From Phormidium tenue FACHB-1050 (GTDB taxonomy: Bacteria; Cyanobacteriota; Cyanobacteriia; Pseudanabaenales; Pseudanabaenaceae): a DNA stretch of 64,000 bases. The notes below the pieces were generated by a model that worked only from the letters and a program-made list of their open reading frames with translations, searched no databases and was not told the DNA's origin. Both the position numbers and the translations under genes were made by a program. Of the stretch, positions 42,810 to 51,076 are shown piece by piece. Every line of letters begins with the position of its first letter. Position 1 is the stretch's first letter. The DNA lies in the NCBI RefSeq assembly GCF_014696925.1, contig NZ_JACJQY010000002.1:62001-126000 (forward strand), written 5' to 3'.

Positions 42810-44819
42810 ATGCCACAAATATCTAGCTTTGATATCTTTGATACTCTGCTCACCAGAATAGTAAGCGACCCTTCAGAAATTTTTAGAATCTGTGGTGATC
42901 GCGCTGTGCAGTTTGGTTGGATTAATTTTTCGTCTGAAACTTTTCGTATAGTCAGAATTGAGGCTGAATGGCGATCTCGGATGTTTTATGAAGATGGTGA
43001 GGTTAGACTAGACGAAATCTATCGAGAGATGGCAAATACTCTAGAAATTGAGATAGAGACTATCGATAAACTCAAGAATTTAGAATTAGAGGTAGAAACG
43101 GAATACTTAATTGCTGTTCCTAGAGCTTATCAATTGATAGAACAGGCAAGGCGATCGCATCCCCATATTTTGTTCATATCAGATATGTATTTGCCTGAAG
43201 TCTTTCTGGAGGATCAACTAAAAAAGCATGGCTTTTGGCAAGAAGGCGATCGCTTATATGTCTCTTCACAATGGCGTAAGTCTAAAGGGATAGGGGATCT
43301 GTTTTTAAAGGTTTTGGAAGATCTGCAACTGAGTCCTCAAGATCTAACTCACATTGGTAATAATCATTCCTCTGATGTTGCTATGCCTAGTTCATTAGGG
43401 CTTAATTCTATCTATTTTCAGGATGCTAATCCTAATCGCTATGAATTAATACTGCAAAAGTATGCCAATGCTACAAATGGAGTTACTTCTATTTTGGCAG
43501 GTATATCTCGCTATACACGCCTAACCAAAGACACCAAAACAACAAAAGAGACAATCATTCGGGATATTGCGGCTTCAGTTGCTGCACCCATTTTAACAGC
43601 CTATACAATTTGGATTTTGCAACAGGCTAAAGCGAAACAACTTGCTCGGATCTACTTCTTAGCTAGAGATGGTGAAATGTTGCTGCAAATTGCCAAGGAA
43701 CTTGCTCCGAAGATCTATCCAGAATTGGAACTACGCTACCTCTATGTCAGTCGTCAGGCTCTGAGAATGCCTGGGTTAACAAAGGTTAACAAGGCTTTTT
43801 GGGAATGGATGTTTGATGATACGACTATTTTTACGATTGAGGCTCTCATAGCTCGAATGTGTCTTGATCGCCAATCTGCCCAGCCAATTTTTGAGCCACT
43901 GGGGTATCCCGTTGAAACTTGGCAAAAAAATTTATCGACGAAAGAAAGAAGCTCACTACGAAATAAATTAGAAAAGAATGAATCTTTACAAGAATTAGTT
44001 CTCCAGATTGCTGAGCGAAAGCGCGAAGTTTTAAAGGCATATTTACAACAAGAAAAAATGCTTGATGGACTAGCCTTTGGTTTAGTGGATGTGGGTTGGC
44101 GTGGCAGTTTACAACTTTCTTTAGAAAATGCCTTTGAGAGCTTTGGCACGAGAATGCCTGTTGGTTTCTACTTTGCCTTGGACAAACCGACGGGCGGACT
44201 CAAGCATAAAGGAGAAGTACTCGCTTTTTTCTTTAACTTAAATAACTCTGTAGGACTTCGTGATGACATCGACTATCGCTATGTATCAGCGATGGAAGTT
44301 TTTTGTGCAGGTTGTGAAGGCACAACTCTTGACTATGCTTTGCAGACAGATGGTTCTGTGGTTCCCATGCTCAAGCATAATCACAATCAACCTGCTCTAG
44401 ATTGGGGACTCAAAGCTTTTCAACAATCTGTAATTACTTTTGTGCGGCATCTGGTAGAGCGATCGCCTACAGATTTATCTTGCAATATTTCTCCAAAATT
44501 ATTGCGGGAAGCCTTAGATGAGATGTTCCTAACTTTTAACAATTCACCAACTCAACAAGAAGCAGAAGCATTTATGGATTGTCCATTTTTCGATGATCCT
44601 AATGAGCTTTATCATTTTTATTGGGCGATGCCTGTGCGTTTAGTCGATGTTGTTAAATATGCGATCGGTAAAGGTGACGGCTTTAATAGACATCGCAACG
44701 CATGGAGTGAGGCAAGTCTGCAAGTCAGCTCTCCACTGGTCAAAAAATTAATACCCTTAGCAATTATCCAGCGCAAGCTGCTGAAGCGTTTAAAAAAATT
44801 GTTAAAACCCAATAAGTAA
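42810..44819 (+). CDS. HAD-superfamily hydrolase of the COG5610 type
   Basis: A 669-residue protein. The first ~210 residues are a HAD domain: SSFDIFDTLLTRIVSDP with the nucleophile Asp and the acid Asp two residues later, motif II HILFISDMYLP, and motif III/IV LTHIGNNHSSDVAMPSSLG. The remaining ~430 residues (RIYFLARDGEMLLQIAKELA, YLYVSRQALRMPG, FGLVDVGWRGSLQLSLE) belong to the COG5610 family of predicted HAD proteins found in polysaccharide gene clusters. Likely a phosphatase coupled to sugar transfer. The last four codons and stop are inside a palindrome (44804-44852). Confidence 0.8.
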   Translation: MPQISSFDIFDTLLTRIVSDPSEIFRICGDRAVQFGWINFSSETFRIVRIEAEWRSRMFYEDGEVRLDEIYREMANTLEIEIETIDKLKNLELEVETEYLIAVPRAYQLIEQARRSHPHILFISDMYLPEVFLEDQLKKHGFWQEGDRLYVSSQWRKSKGIGDLFLKVLEDLQLSPQDLTHIGNNHSSDVAMPSSLGLNSIYFQDANPNRYELILQKYANATNGVTSILAGISRYTRLTKDTKTTKETIIRDIAASVAAPILTAYTIWILQQAKAKQLARIYFLARDGEMLLQIAKELAPKIYPELELRYLYVSRQALRMPGLTKVNKAFWEWMFDDTTIFTIEALIARMCLDRQSAQPIFEPLGYPVETWQKNLSTKERSSLRNKLEKNESLQELVLQIAERKREVLKAYLQQEKMLDGLAFGLVDVGWRGSLQLSLENAFESFGTRMPVGFYFALDKPTGGLKHKGEVLAFFFNLNNSVGLRDDIDYRYVSAMEVFCAGCEGTTLDYALQTDGSVVPMLKHNHNQPALDWGLKAFQQSVITFVRHLVERSPTDLSCNISPKLLREALDEMFLTFNNSPTQQEAEAFMDCPFFDDPNELYHFYWAMPVRLVDVVKYAIGKGDGFNRHRNAWSEASLQVSSPLVKKLIPLAIIQRKLLKRLKKLLKPNK

Positions 44820-44852
44820 GGTGGACGTAGCCAACCTTACTTATTGGGTTTT
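44804..44852 (+). terminator. Palindrome coding the end of the COG5610-like gene
   Basis: AAAACCCAATAAGTAAGG-TGGACGTAGCCAA-CCTTACTTATTGGGTTTT. It includes the last codons (K-P-N-K) and the stop of the upstream gene. Confidence 0.75.
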
Positions 44853-44895
44853 AGAAACCATTTAAGAATTACTTTCTGCGGTCAAAAGCTCTAAG

Positions 44896-44971
44896 AGATC
44901 CCCCTCAATCCCCCTTAAAAAGGGGGGAGAATTCAAATCCCCCCCCTTTTTTAAGGGGGCTGGGGGGATCT
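44896..44971. repeat. C-rich/G-rich CCCCCTTAAAAAGGGGG repeat
   Basis: AGATCCCCCTCAATCCCCC-TTAAAAAGGGGGG paired with CCCCCCCTTTTTTAAGGGGG-CTGGGGGGATCT. This type of repeat is known from many cyanobacterial genomes and is unlike the rest of the window's palindromes. It lies about 45 bases upstream of the CO2-hydration gene. Confidence 0.8.
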
Positions 44972-45020
44972 AGACAATCCTTACATGGTTTCTTAGACAG
45001 AAGCATTGTAAAATTTGATT

Positions 45021-46151
45021 ATGAGTGTATTGAGTCAAAATAAAACTATTGAACCAGCCCTTGCTGCGGTAAAGCATCGCCTAGAATCAGGTGGTGCATT
45101 GCTTCCAGATTCTCCTGAAAACTTGCTAGAGGTTGTCGGTATCCTCAAAAGCTATGGTGTGGTGCTGGGTGAATATTATAGGAATCTTACCTATATTTCT
45201 GAGCATCAGTTTCTTGCTTTTTTACCATTCTTTAAGTTCTTTAATGGAGACTTCTCCTTAAATAAACTTGGTCGTCATTGGTGGCACGATCGCATCAATT
45301 TTGAATTTGCTGAATATTGTATGAAAGCGATGTTTTGGCATGGTGGCGGTGGTTTAGATGCCTACTTGGACTCCGCAGAATTTAAACAACGCGCTCAATT
45401 AGCGATCGCTGCCAAGTCTGCACGTAATCCATTGATGGCGGTAATGCATCCACTATTCCCAGATTTCTTGGTAGAGCAGGTGCGTCTGATGACCTACTAC
45501 AGCGCTCTAGGATATTTCTGGTCGTTTATGTCGCCAATGTTTTTAGAATTAAGCGATCGCTATGATCGTGGTGAAATTAAAAGCATTCCTGATGTTGTCA
45601 AACATGTTCAAGATGGGCTAGTTGCTGCTGCTGGCGTACCTTATGTCTATAAAGTCACGATCAATGCTGAAGATTACGAAATCGTTCCTGCGTCGGCAAA
45701 CCTCACCTTCTTAATGGATACGGCTGTTCCCTATGTGGAGGCGGTATTTTTCCGATCCTTCCCATTCCGTGGCACAGTTTCCTACAATGCACAGGAACAT
45801 CAAATTTCTACAGAAATTTCGCAATTTAATTATGGTGTTCTCTATGCCGATCCTTTGCCCGTAGGTGGTGCAGGGATTCCACCTACATTACTCATGCAAG
45901 ATATGCGACATTTTCTGCCCAACTATTTGCATGAGGTTTATCAACAAGGCGATCGCGGCGAAGAGGATTTGCTCGTCAAGATTTGTCTGTCGTTTCAAAA
46001 GTCGATGTTTTGCGTAACTACAGCCGCTCTGCGTGGTTTAGCGCCTCATCCTTTTGAAACTGAAGATCCGCAAGAAAGACAAGCTAATGATAAATTTCTA
46101 GCTCCTTGGTTAGCACGTCTATCGCGATCGCAGTTATATACATTGCAATAA
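45021..46151 (+). CDS. CO2 hydration protein (ChpX/ChpY, CupA/CupB family)
   Basis: A 376-residue protein from the ATG at 45021 (MSVLSQNKT; the frame opens at a TTG). Family landmarks: YRNLTYISEHQFLAFLPFFKFFNG, HWWHDRINFEFAEYCMKAMFWHGGG, ARNPLMAVMHPLFPDF and GVLYADPLPVGGAGIPP. These proteins sit on specialised NDH-1 complexes and hydrate CO2 to bicarbonate. The usual partners ndhF and ndhD3/4 are not adjacent; the ndhD at 59742 looks like the respiratory/cyclic type. Which of the two paralogues this is cannot be told from the sequence alone. Confidence 0.88.
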   Translation: MSVLSQNKTIEPALAAVKHRLESGGALLPDSPENLLEVVGILKSYGVVLGEYYRNLTYISEHQFLAFLPFFKFFNGDFSLNKLGRHWWHDRINFEFAEYCMKAMFWHGGGGLDAYLDSAEFKQRAQLAIAAKSARNPLMAVMHPLFPDFLVEQVRLMTYYSALGYFWSFMSPMFLELSDRYDRGEIKSIPDVVKHVQDGLVAAAGVPYVYKVTINAEDYEIVPASANLTFLMDTAVPYVEAVFFRSFPFRGTVSYNAQEHQISTEISQFNYGVLYADPLPVGGAGIPPTLLMQDMRHFLPNYLHEVYQQGDRGEEDLLVKICLSFQKSMFCVTTAALRGLAPHPFETEDPQERQANDKFLAPWLARLSRSQLYTLQ

Positions 46152-46202
46152 ATCCAATTTCTGCAATAAATCCAATTTCAAAGATGCACGGCAAAGCCCC
46201 GC

Positions 46203-46251
46203 AACTTAAAAGATAAAAGCATCGCTTCGCGATGCTTTTATCTTTTAAGTT
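46203..46251. terminator. Palindrome between the CO2-hydration gene and nadB
   Basis: AACTTAAAAGATAAAAGCATCGC-TTC-GCGATGCTTTTATCTTTTAAGTT. Convergent genes end here; the nadB stop (46245-46247) is inside the arm. Likely a bidirectional terminator. Confidence 0.8.
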
Positions 46252-47837
46252 TGTATAGGTAACAAAGCAGGCGATCTCATGATCTCTTGACCTTCGATAA
46301 TTGTATGTACCTGCCAACTCGGATCAGGATCAGGAAAATCAGAACGAAAATGTGCGCCACGACTTTCGGTACGAAATAGAGATGATCGCACCAATAGATA
46401 AGCATAGTCAGCCAAGTTTCGGGTTTCAATCCATAAACGTGACGGTTCGGCAAGTTGAGTTAACTCAGCTTGCCATGAGCAGATTTGAGTTAAGGCGATC
46501 TCTAAGTCCGATTGAACTCGACTGATGCCCGCTGCTTGCCAACTTAGATTTTGAATTGCCGATTTAATATTTTGAATAGTTGCTGAATTGCCACGATCTG
46601 CTAATTTAGGAGCGATCGCCTTTGGAGCCTTAAAAATCTGAGTTGGTTGAGAACACACCTGTTCAGCTAAGCGTTCACCAAAAACAAAGCATTCTAATAG
46701 AGAATTACTTGCCAATCGATTAGCACCATGTACGCCCGTACTAGCGGCTTCCCCGACTGCATATAGCCCCTCAATGGAAGTAGCTCCATAAGAGTCCACA
46801 ACTATACCTCCCATGCAATAGTGAGCAGCGGGAGTGACAGGTATTGGTGTGGAGAAAATATCAATTTGCCACTGTTGACAGATTTTGATGATATTTGGAA
46901 ATCGATGGGCAATCCTCTCTCTAGAAATTGACTGTAAATCCAGAAATACTGTGGGTTCTTTGGTCTTCTGGAGATGGTTAAATATGGCGCGACTGACCAC
47001 ATCACGAGGTGCAAGTTCACCTTGAGGATGATAATTAAAGGCAAAGCGATCGCCTTGATGATCAATCAAATGCGCTCCTTCACCCCTTACCGCCTCACTG
47101 ATTAAAAACCTTGGAGCATTGGGTAAAGCAAGGGCAGTGGGATGAAACTGCACAAATTCCATATCTCGGATTAAAGCTCCTGCTCGCCATGCGATCGCCA
47201 CACCGTCACCTGTACTTGAGGGCGGATTAGTATTTTGTGAAAACACCTGAGCACCGCCGCCTGTTGCCAAAACCACTACTGGCGAAATTAAGCAGCCTAT
47301 TTCTTGATTTTCTTCTAGATAAAAAACACCACCGCAGCGACCCTGTTCCATATAGAGATCTAAAACTAGGGTTTGGCTTAAAACCTGAATACTGGGATTT
47401 TGTAATACGGCTGCTGCAAGCTTAGATACTAGCGCTCGTCCTGTAGTATCTGCTGAGTGCAATACCCTGCGTTTGGAGTGAGCCGCTTCTAAAGTTAAGG
47501 CAAGGCTACCGTCTTCTGTGCGATCAAAATCCACACCCAAGGCGATCAGGTTCTGAATTTGGCGAGGAGCAGCATTAACTAATACATCTACTGCCTCGAC
47601 TTCACACAAACCCACACCAGCCATTAAGGTATCTTTGCCATGAAATTGGGGAGCATCATCTTTATCTACGACTGCCGCAATTCCACCCTGCGCCCAATCA
47701 CTAGCTGAAGTTGACAAGTTATCTTTAGTCACTAAACCAATCCGCCAGTTTGGTGCTAAGTCAGCAAGCCGCAAGGCAGTATAAAGTCCAGCAGCACCGC
47801 TGCCAATGATCAAAGCATCAAACCTTGTTTGGTTCAT
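46245..47837 (-). CDS. nadB: L-aspartate oxidase
   Basis: About 530 residues from the ATG at 47837 (MNQTRFDALIIGSG). FAD-binding GSGAAGLYTALRLAD, SASDWAQGGIAAV, HSADTTGRAL, AHYCMGGIVVDSYG and GLYAVGEAASTGVHGANRLASNSLLEC are intact. It oxidises aspartate to iminoaspartate, the first step of NAD synthesis. The late RTESRGAHFRSDFP is the usual C-terminal motif. The nearby ABM gene at 48095 reads on the same strand but with a long palindrome gap. Confidence 0.95.
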   Translation of the reverse strand: MNQTRFDALIIGSGAAGLYTALRLADLAPNWRIGLVTKDNLSTSASDWAQGGIAAVVDKDDAPQFHGKDTLMAGVGLCEVEAVDVLVNAAPRQIQNLIALGVDFDRTEDGSLALTLEAAHSKRRVLHSADTTGRALVSKLAAAVLQNPSIQVLSQTLVLDLYMEQGRCGGVFYLEENQEIGCLISPVVVLATGGGAQVFSQNTNPPSSTGDGVAIAWRAGALIRDMEFVQFHPTALALPNAPRFLISEAVRGEGAHLIDHQGDRFAFNYHPQGELAPRDVVSRAIFNHLQKTKEPTVFLDLQSISRERIAHRFPNIIKICQQWQIDIFSTPIPVTPAAHYCMGGIVVDSYGATSIEGLYAVGEAASTGVHGANRLASNSLLECFVFGERLAEQVCSQPTQIFKAPKAIAPKLADRGNSATIQNIKSAIQNLSWQAAGISRVQSDLEIALTQICSWQAELTQLAEPSRLWIETRNLADYAYLLVRSSLFRTESRGAHFRSDFPDPDPSWQVHTIIEGQEIMRSPALLPIQT

Positions 47838-47880
47838 TAAGTAAAGCCAACTTATCAATTAATGAATATTATCCCATTAG

Positions 47881-47988
47881 ATCTCGGACTTACGCAGTTC
47901 TGCACTCAAGTGCAACACCAAGCTCAAATGAAGCAAGAAATTTTTAGAAAGTATTGTGAAGCAATACTTTCTAAAAATTTCTTGCTTC
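47881..47988. repeat. GAAAGTATTG palindrome with ATCTCGGACTTACG end
   Basis: ATCTCGGACTTACGCAGTTC, TGCACTCAAG, then the hairpin 47930-47988 (GAAGCAAGAAATTTTTAGAAAG and complement). The starting sequence is the inverse of the end of 34187-34279. Confidence 0.75.
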
Positions 47989-48031
47989 GGGTGTCATTCT
48001 CTAAATCCACCAAGTTGGTAGGATGCTATAG

Positions 48032-48103
48032 GCAGAATAAATTACCCAAACCCATAAAGTTTCGCTCCTGCGAAACTTTATGGGTTTGGGTAATTTATTC
48101 TGC
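48032..48103. terminator. Long palindrome at the 3' end of ABM paralogue 2
   Basis: 72 bases, GCAGAATAAATTACCCAAAC then CCATAAAGTTTCG-CTC-CTGCGAAACTTTATGG and complement. The stop codon of the minus gene (48095-48097) lies inside. Confidence 0.8.
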
Positions 48104-48793
48104 AAAGTTACTTATCAGTTGTTTTTCTTCGAGAGTAGCAGATTGTAAATCAGGTAGGGGAATAGCTTGGGAATTGTCAGCGATCGCAGGGACAACATCT
48201 TTTGTAGGTAGCGTTATTTCTGTGACTGGATATAGCCACCATGCAAATAACCTCGTCATTTGCGGCATGAGGAGATAAGTCATAGTTGGCACAGCGATCG
48301 CTGTCACAAAGGCTACGCGCAAAACTAAAGGCAATACCCCCAAAAAATGTTGAAAAACCACCGAAATACCCGTAATTAAAGGGAACACAGCCAACCAACT
48401 TACTAAAGCCATTTTGTACCTAGGCGGCGGCGTAATCGTGGGTTTTCCTGGTAGCGTAAACCAAGTTTCTAAACCAGTTAACACCTGAATTTGAGGCAGA
48501 CTAATCGTAAGCGGTTCGGCGATCGCAAACCAGTACTGACGCTCGGCTGAAGATTCCCATAGTCGTAAATTACTCAGACGATCAAACTTAAAAATGATGC
48601 GATACTCTGGATCATCAGCATTAACAGGACGAAAAATATTACTGCCGAGATAGCCAGAAAATTGTCCACAAGCATTGGTAACTCCAGTTAAAAAGGCTTC
48701 AAATTCTGCCCTGCATTCTGGTTTAACTTGTCGAGCGATCGTTACAGTAACGGAAGGATCAATAAGTTTTTGCTTAATTTCCGACACGATCAA
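48095..48793 (-). CDS. ABM-domain protein with C-terminal membrane helices, paralogue 2
   Basis: A 232-residue protein with the same plan as 41095-41691: ABM ferredoxin fold (VTVTIARQVKPECRAEFEAFL, SGYLGSNIFRP, YRIIFKFDRLSNLRLWESS, LETWFTLPGKP), then two transmembrane helices and a polar tail of about 25 residues. The two proteins share spacing and several motifs (GLE-x-WFTLP, PPxYK, LTYPVMP/MTYLLMP). Function unknown. Confidence 0.78.
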   Translation of the reverse strand: MIVSEIKQKLIDPSVTVTIARQVKPECRAEFEAFLTGVTNACGQFSGYLGSNIFRPVNADDPEYRIIFKFDRLSNLRLWESSAERQYWFAIAEPLTISLPQIQVLTGLETWFTLPGKPTITPPPRYKMALVSWLAVFPLITGISVVFQHFLGVLPLVLRVAFVTAIAVPTMTYLLMPQMTRLFAWWLYPVTEITLPTKDVVPAIADNSQAIPLPDLQSATLEEKQLISNFAE

Positions 48794-48821
48794 ACTTCTC
48801 CTTTCTATGAAATCTTATACC

Positions 48822-48920
48822 AAATCACAAAATGGCTTCGCCATTTTGTGATTTTAAAACCCTTACTGGGTTTAGTTTTTAATTCCCGAAAGTGTAGCCA
48901 CACTTTCGGGAATTGGTATT
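48822..48920. repeat. ATACCAA/TTGGTAT-ended two-hairpin element
   Basis: Hairpins 48822-48854 (AAATCACAAAATGG-CTTCG-CCATTTTGTGATTT) and 48881-48914 (AATTCCCGAAAGTG-TAGCCA-...), joined by TTACTGGGTTTAG. The second half matches 28738-28804. Confidence 0.75.
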
Positions 48921-48932
48921 AGTAGCAAAACA

Positions 48933-49043
48933 TATAGCTGTAGCCACTTGCCTTAGGGAAAATCAAAACTAGAAGGTGAGTGTCGGCGTTTCGCGCCACT
49001 CACCTTCTAGTTTTATGCCCTAACAAGGCTGACTAATGCTATA
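48933..49043 (+). repeat. TATAGC-ended palindromic element (type B)
   Basis: TATAGCTGTAGCC ... AGGGAAAATCAAAAC, arms TAGAAGGTGAGTG, GTTTTATGCCCTAACAAG ... AATGCTATA. 111 bp. It and the next two repeats fill much of 48794-49430. Confidence 0.8.
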
Positions 49044-49181
49044 AATATGAGTTTTGATTTGCCGAATCCTACTATCCACAATAATTAAGTTGATATTTCC
49101 GGCCATAAAGACTGACTTTTTTGTTAAAAAACTGTGATCCCAAATTGCTAAGGAGCTAGGTGCAATTAAATATAATCCCCC

Positions 49182-49220
49182 AAAAACTGTGGCGATCGCA
49201 GCGCGATCGCCACAGTTTTT
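49182..49220. repeat. HIP1-containing palindrome
   Basis: AAAAACTGTGGCGATCGC-AGC-GCGATCGCCACAGTTTTT: two HIP1 octamers facing each other in the arms. Confidence 0.75.
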
Positions 49221-49255
49221 GACTCTGGATTTTAATTATGCCCAGCTACTTATCG

Positions 49256-49360
49256 CGCAATATTAAGTTTTGCTTAGGACATAAAAACCTAAATATAAAT
49301 GACGGCACAAAGTGTAGTAATTTATATTTTGATTTTTCTTAGCTATCTCTTGTATTGCCC
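49256..49360 (-). repeat. Decayed 116-bp-type palindromic element
   Basis: GCAATATTAAGTTTTGC then TTAGGACATAAAAACC, a weak hairpin around AATATAAATGACGGCACAAAG, then TTGATTTTTCTTAGCTA. Order of flanks is that of the full elements, but the arms no longer match well. Confidence 0.55.
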
Positions 49361-49436
49361 TAACAAGTTTAGTTATTTCATTCAATCATGAATGTTTTAA
49401 AAATGCATTATCTCAGAAAAGCAATGGTCAAAAAAA

Positions 49437-49450
49437 GTATCCTGTGATAC
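49437..49450 (+). promoter_or_regulatory. Candidate NtcA site upstream of urtA
   Basis: GTATCCTGTGATAC fits GTA-N8-TAC, the site of the nitrogen regulator NtcA, 146 bases before the urtA start. NtcA control of urt operons is known in cyanobacteria. A perfect TAN3T -10 box at 22 bases was not seen; TAACTAT and TATATC lie 13-22 bases downstream. The pattern is short enough to occur by chance. Confidence 0.45.
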
Positions 49451-49595
49451 AACCCGTTGAGGTTAACTATATCAGGATTGTGAAGCTATCATCTTTGATT
49501 GATTAGTGTGAGAGGAGTGAGGTTCAACCTCCATCCCAAGATTGTTAAGTCAATTTTTTAAATAGAATTCAATAGTTTGGAGGCGTTAAAGGTTA

Positions 49596-50939
49596 ATGAG
49601 TAAGAGAATGAATCGTCGTAAGTTCATCGTTTATGGCTCTGCTGCACTTGGAATTAGTAGCCTAATCAAGGCTTGTGCCCCAGCTACCCCAACAGCCACC
49701 CCAACCACCGCTGCAACTACTGCTGCAACCACTGCTGCATCACCCACAGCCACAAGCACAGCCGCAGCTAGTGGTGGCACAATTAAGGTTGGTATTTTGC
49801 ACTCTTTGAGTGGCACCATGGCGATCAGTGAGAAGAGCTTAGTTGACTCAACTCAACTTGCGATCGAAGAAATTAACAAGGCTGGCGGTGTACTAGGCAA
49901 GCAAATCGAAGCGATCGTTGAAGATGGAGCTTCTGACTGGCCTACATTTGCTGAAAAAGCTAAGAAATTGATTGACCAAGACAAGGTTGTAGTTGTCTTT
50001 GGTTGCTGGACTTCTGCAAGTCGCAAGGCAGTATTGCCTGTATTTGAATCCAAAGATCATTTACTATTCTATCCTGTCCAATACGAAGGACAAGAATGCT
50101 CGAAGAATATCTTCTACACTGGTGCTGCACCAAACCAACAGATTGAACCTTCTGTAGAATGGTTACTCAAGAACAAGGGTAAAGAATTCTTCTTGGTTGG
50201 CTCTGACTATGTATTCCCTCGTACTGCTAATACAATCATCAAGGCTCAATTAGAAGCATTGGGTGGCAAGGTAGTTGGTGAAGATTATTTGCCACTGGGT
50301 AACTCAGAAGTAACCCCTATCATTTCCAAAATCAAACAAGCTTTGCCAAATGGTGGCGTAATCTACAACTCACTCAATGGTGATAGCAACGTTGCCTTCT
50401 TCAAACAGATGCAAGGTGCTGGTCTAACTGCGGATAAATATCCATCAATGTCCGTCAGTATTGCTGAAGAAGAGGTCAAGGCAATCGGACCTGAATTCCT
50501 GAAGGGTCACTATGCAGCTTGGAACTACTTCATGACCGTTGACAACCCTGCCAACAAGAAGTTTGTAGAAGCATTCAAGGCTAAGTATGGTGCAGATCGT
50601 GTTACCAATGACCCAATGGAAGCTGGCTATATTGCCGTTAATATCTGGGCTCAAGCTGTCAAAAAAGCTGGTAAAGCTGATGATCTTGAAGCGGTAAGAA
50701 TGGCTGCTCTAGGTCAAACCTTTGACGCTCCAGAAGGCAAGGTGACTATGGAAAATAGCCATCACCTTTCCAAGTTTGTACGTATTGGTGAAGTTACAGC
50801 TGATGGTCAGTTCAAGATTGTCAACGAGACCAAGGAAGCAGTTGCGCCATTACCTTGGAACCAATTTGTAGCTGAAACCAAAGGTTACTACTGCGATTAC
50901 TCTGATAAAGCTAAAGGTGGCAAATTTAAGAAGGCATAA
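49596..50939 (+). CDS. urtA: Urea ABC transporter substrate-binding protein
   Basis: A 447-residue periplasmic-binding protein. The N-terminus has a twin-arginine-like N-R-R-K-F and a lipobox I-K-A-C near residue 27, followed by a Thr/Ala/Pro linker ([15 protein letters not shown]...) of about 30 residues. The binding domain has [51 protein letters not shown] and YVGLEYP-like [15 protein letters not shown], the UrtA signature. It captures urea outside the membrane. GGAGG and AAAGG precede the ATG. Confidence 0.95.
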   Translation: MSKRMNRRKFIVYGSAALGISSLIKACAPATPTATPTTAATTAATTAASPTATSTAAASGGTIKVGILHSLSGTMAISEKSLVDSTQLAIEEINKAGGVLGKQIEAIVEDGASDWPTFAEKAKKLIDQDKVVVVFGCWTSASRKAVLPVFESKDHLLFYPVQYEGQECSKNIFYTGAAPNQQIEPSVEWLLKNKGKEFFLVGSDYVFPRTANTIIKAQLEALGGKVVGEDYLPLGNSEVTPIISKIKQALPNGGVIYNSLNGDSNVAFFKQMQGAGLTADKYPSMSVSIAEEEVKAIGPEFLKGHYAAWNYFMTVDNPANKKFVEAFKAKYGADRVTNDPMEAGYIAVNIWAQAVKKAGKADDLEAVRMAALGQTFDAPEGKVTMENSHHLSKFVRIGEVTADGQFKIVNETKEAVAPLPWNQFVAETKGYYCDYSDKAKGGKFKKA

Positions 50940-50984
50940 GCTTCTGTTTGCTTAAGTTTTTGAAAGCTTAAGAAGTATGCATTA

Positions 50985-51032
50985 AGTACAAAGTGTAGAG
51001 GCAATTCATGAATTGCCTCTACACTTTGTACT
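50985..51032 (+). terminator. Hairpin between urtA and urtB
   Basis: AGTACAAAGTGTAGAGGCAATT-CATG-AATTGCCTCTACACTTTGTACT, a perfect 48-base palindrome. It can partly stop transcription or protect the urtA transcript 3' end, giving more binding protein than permease, as in other ABC operons. Confidence 0.7.
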
Positions 51033-51076
51033 ATTGATTTTGATACCAAATACCGATAAATAATGTTGATAGAAAC

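Noticed and set aside
41868-44819. A larger polysaccharide cluster together with the sugar transferase at 31994
   Set aside because: About 9 kb of unrelated genes, including dnaB, lies between them; only the 41868/42810 pair is supported by spacing.
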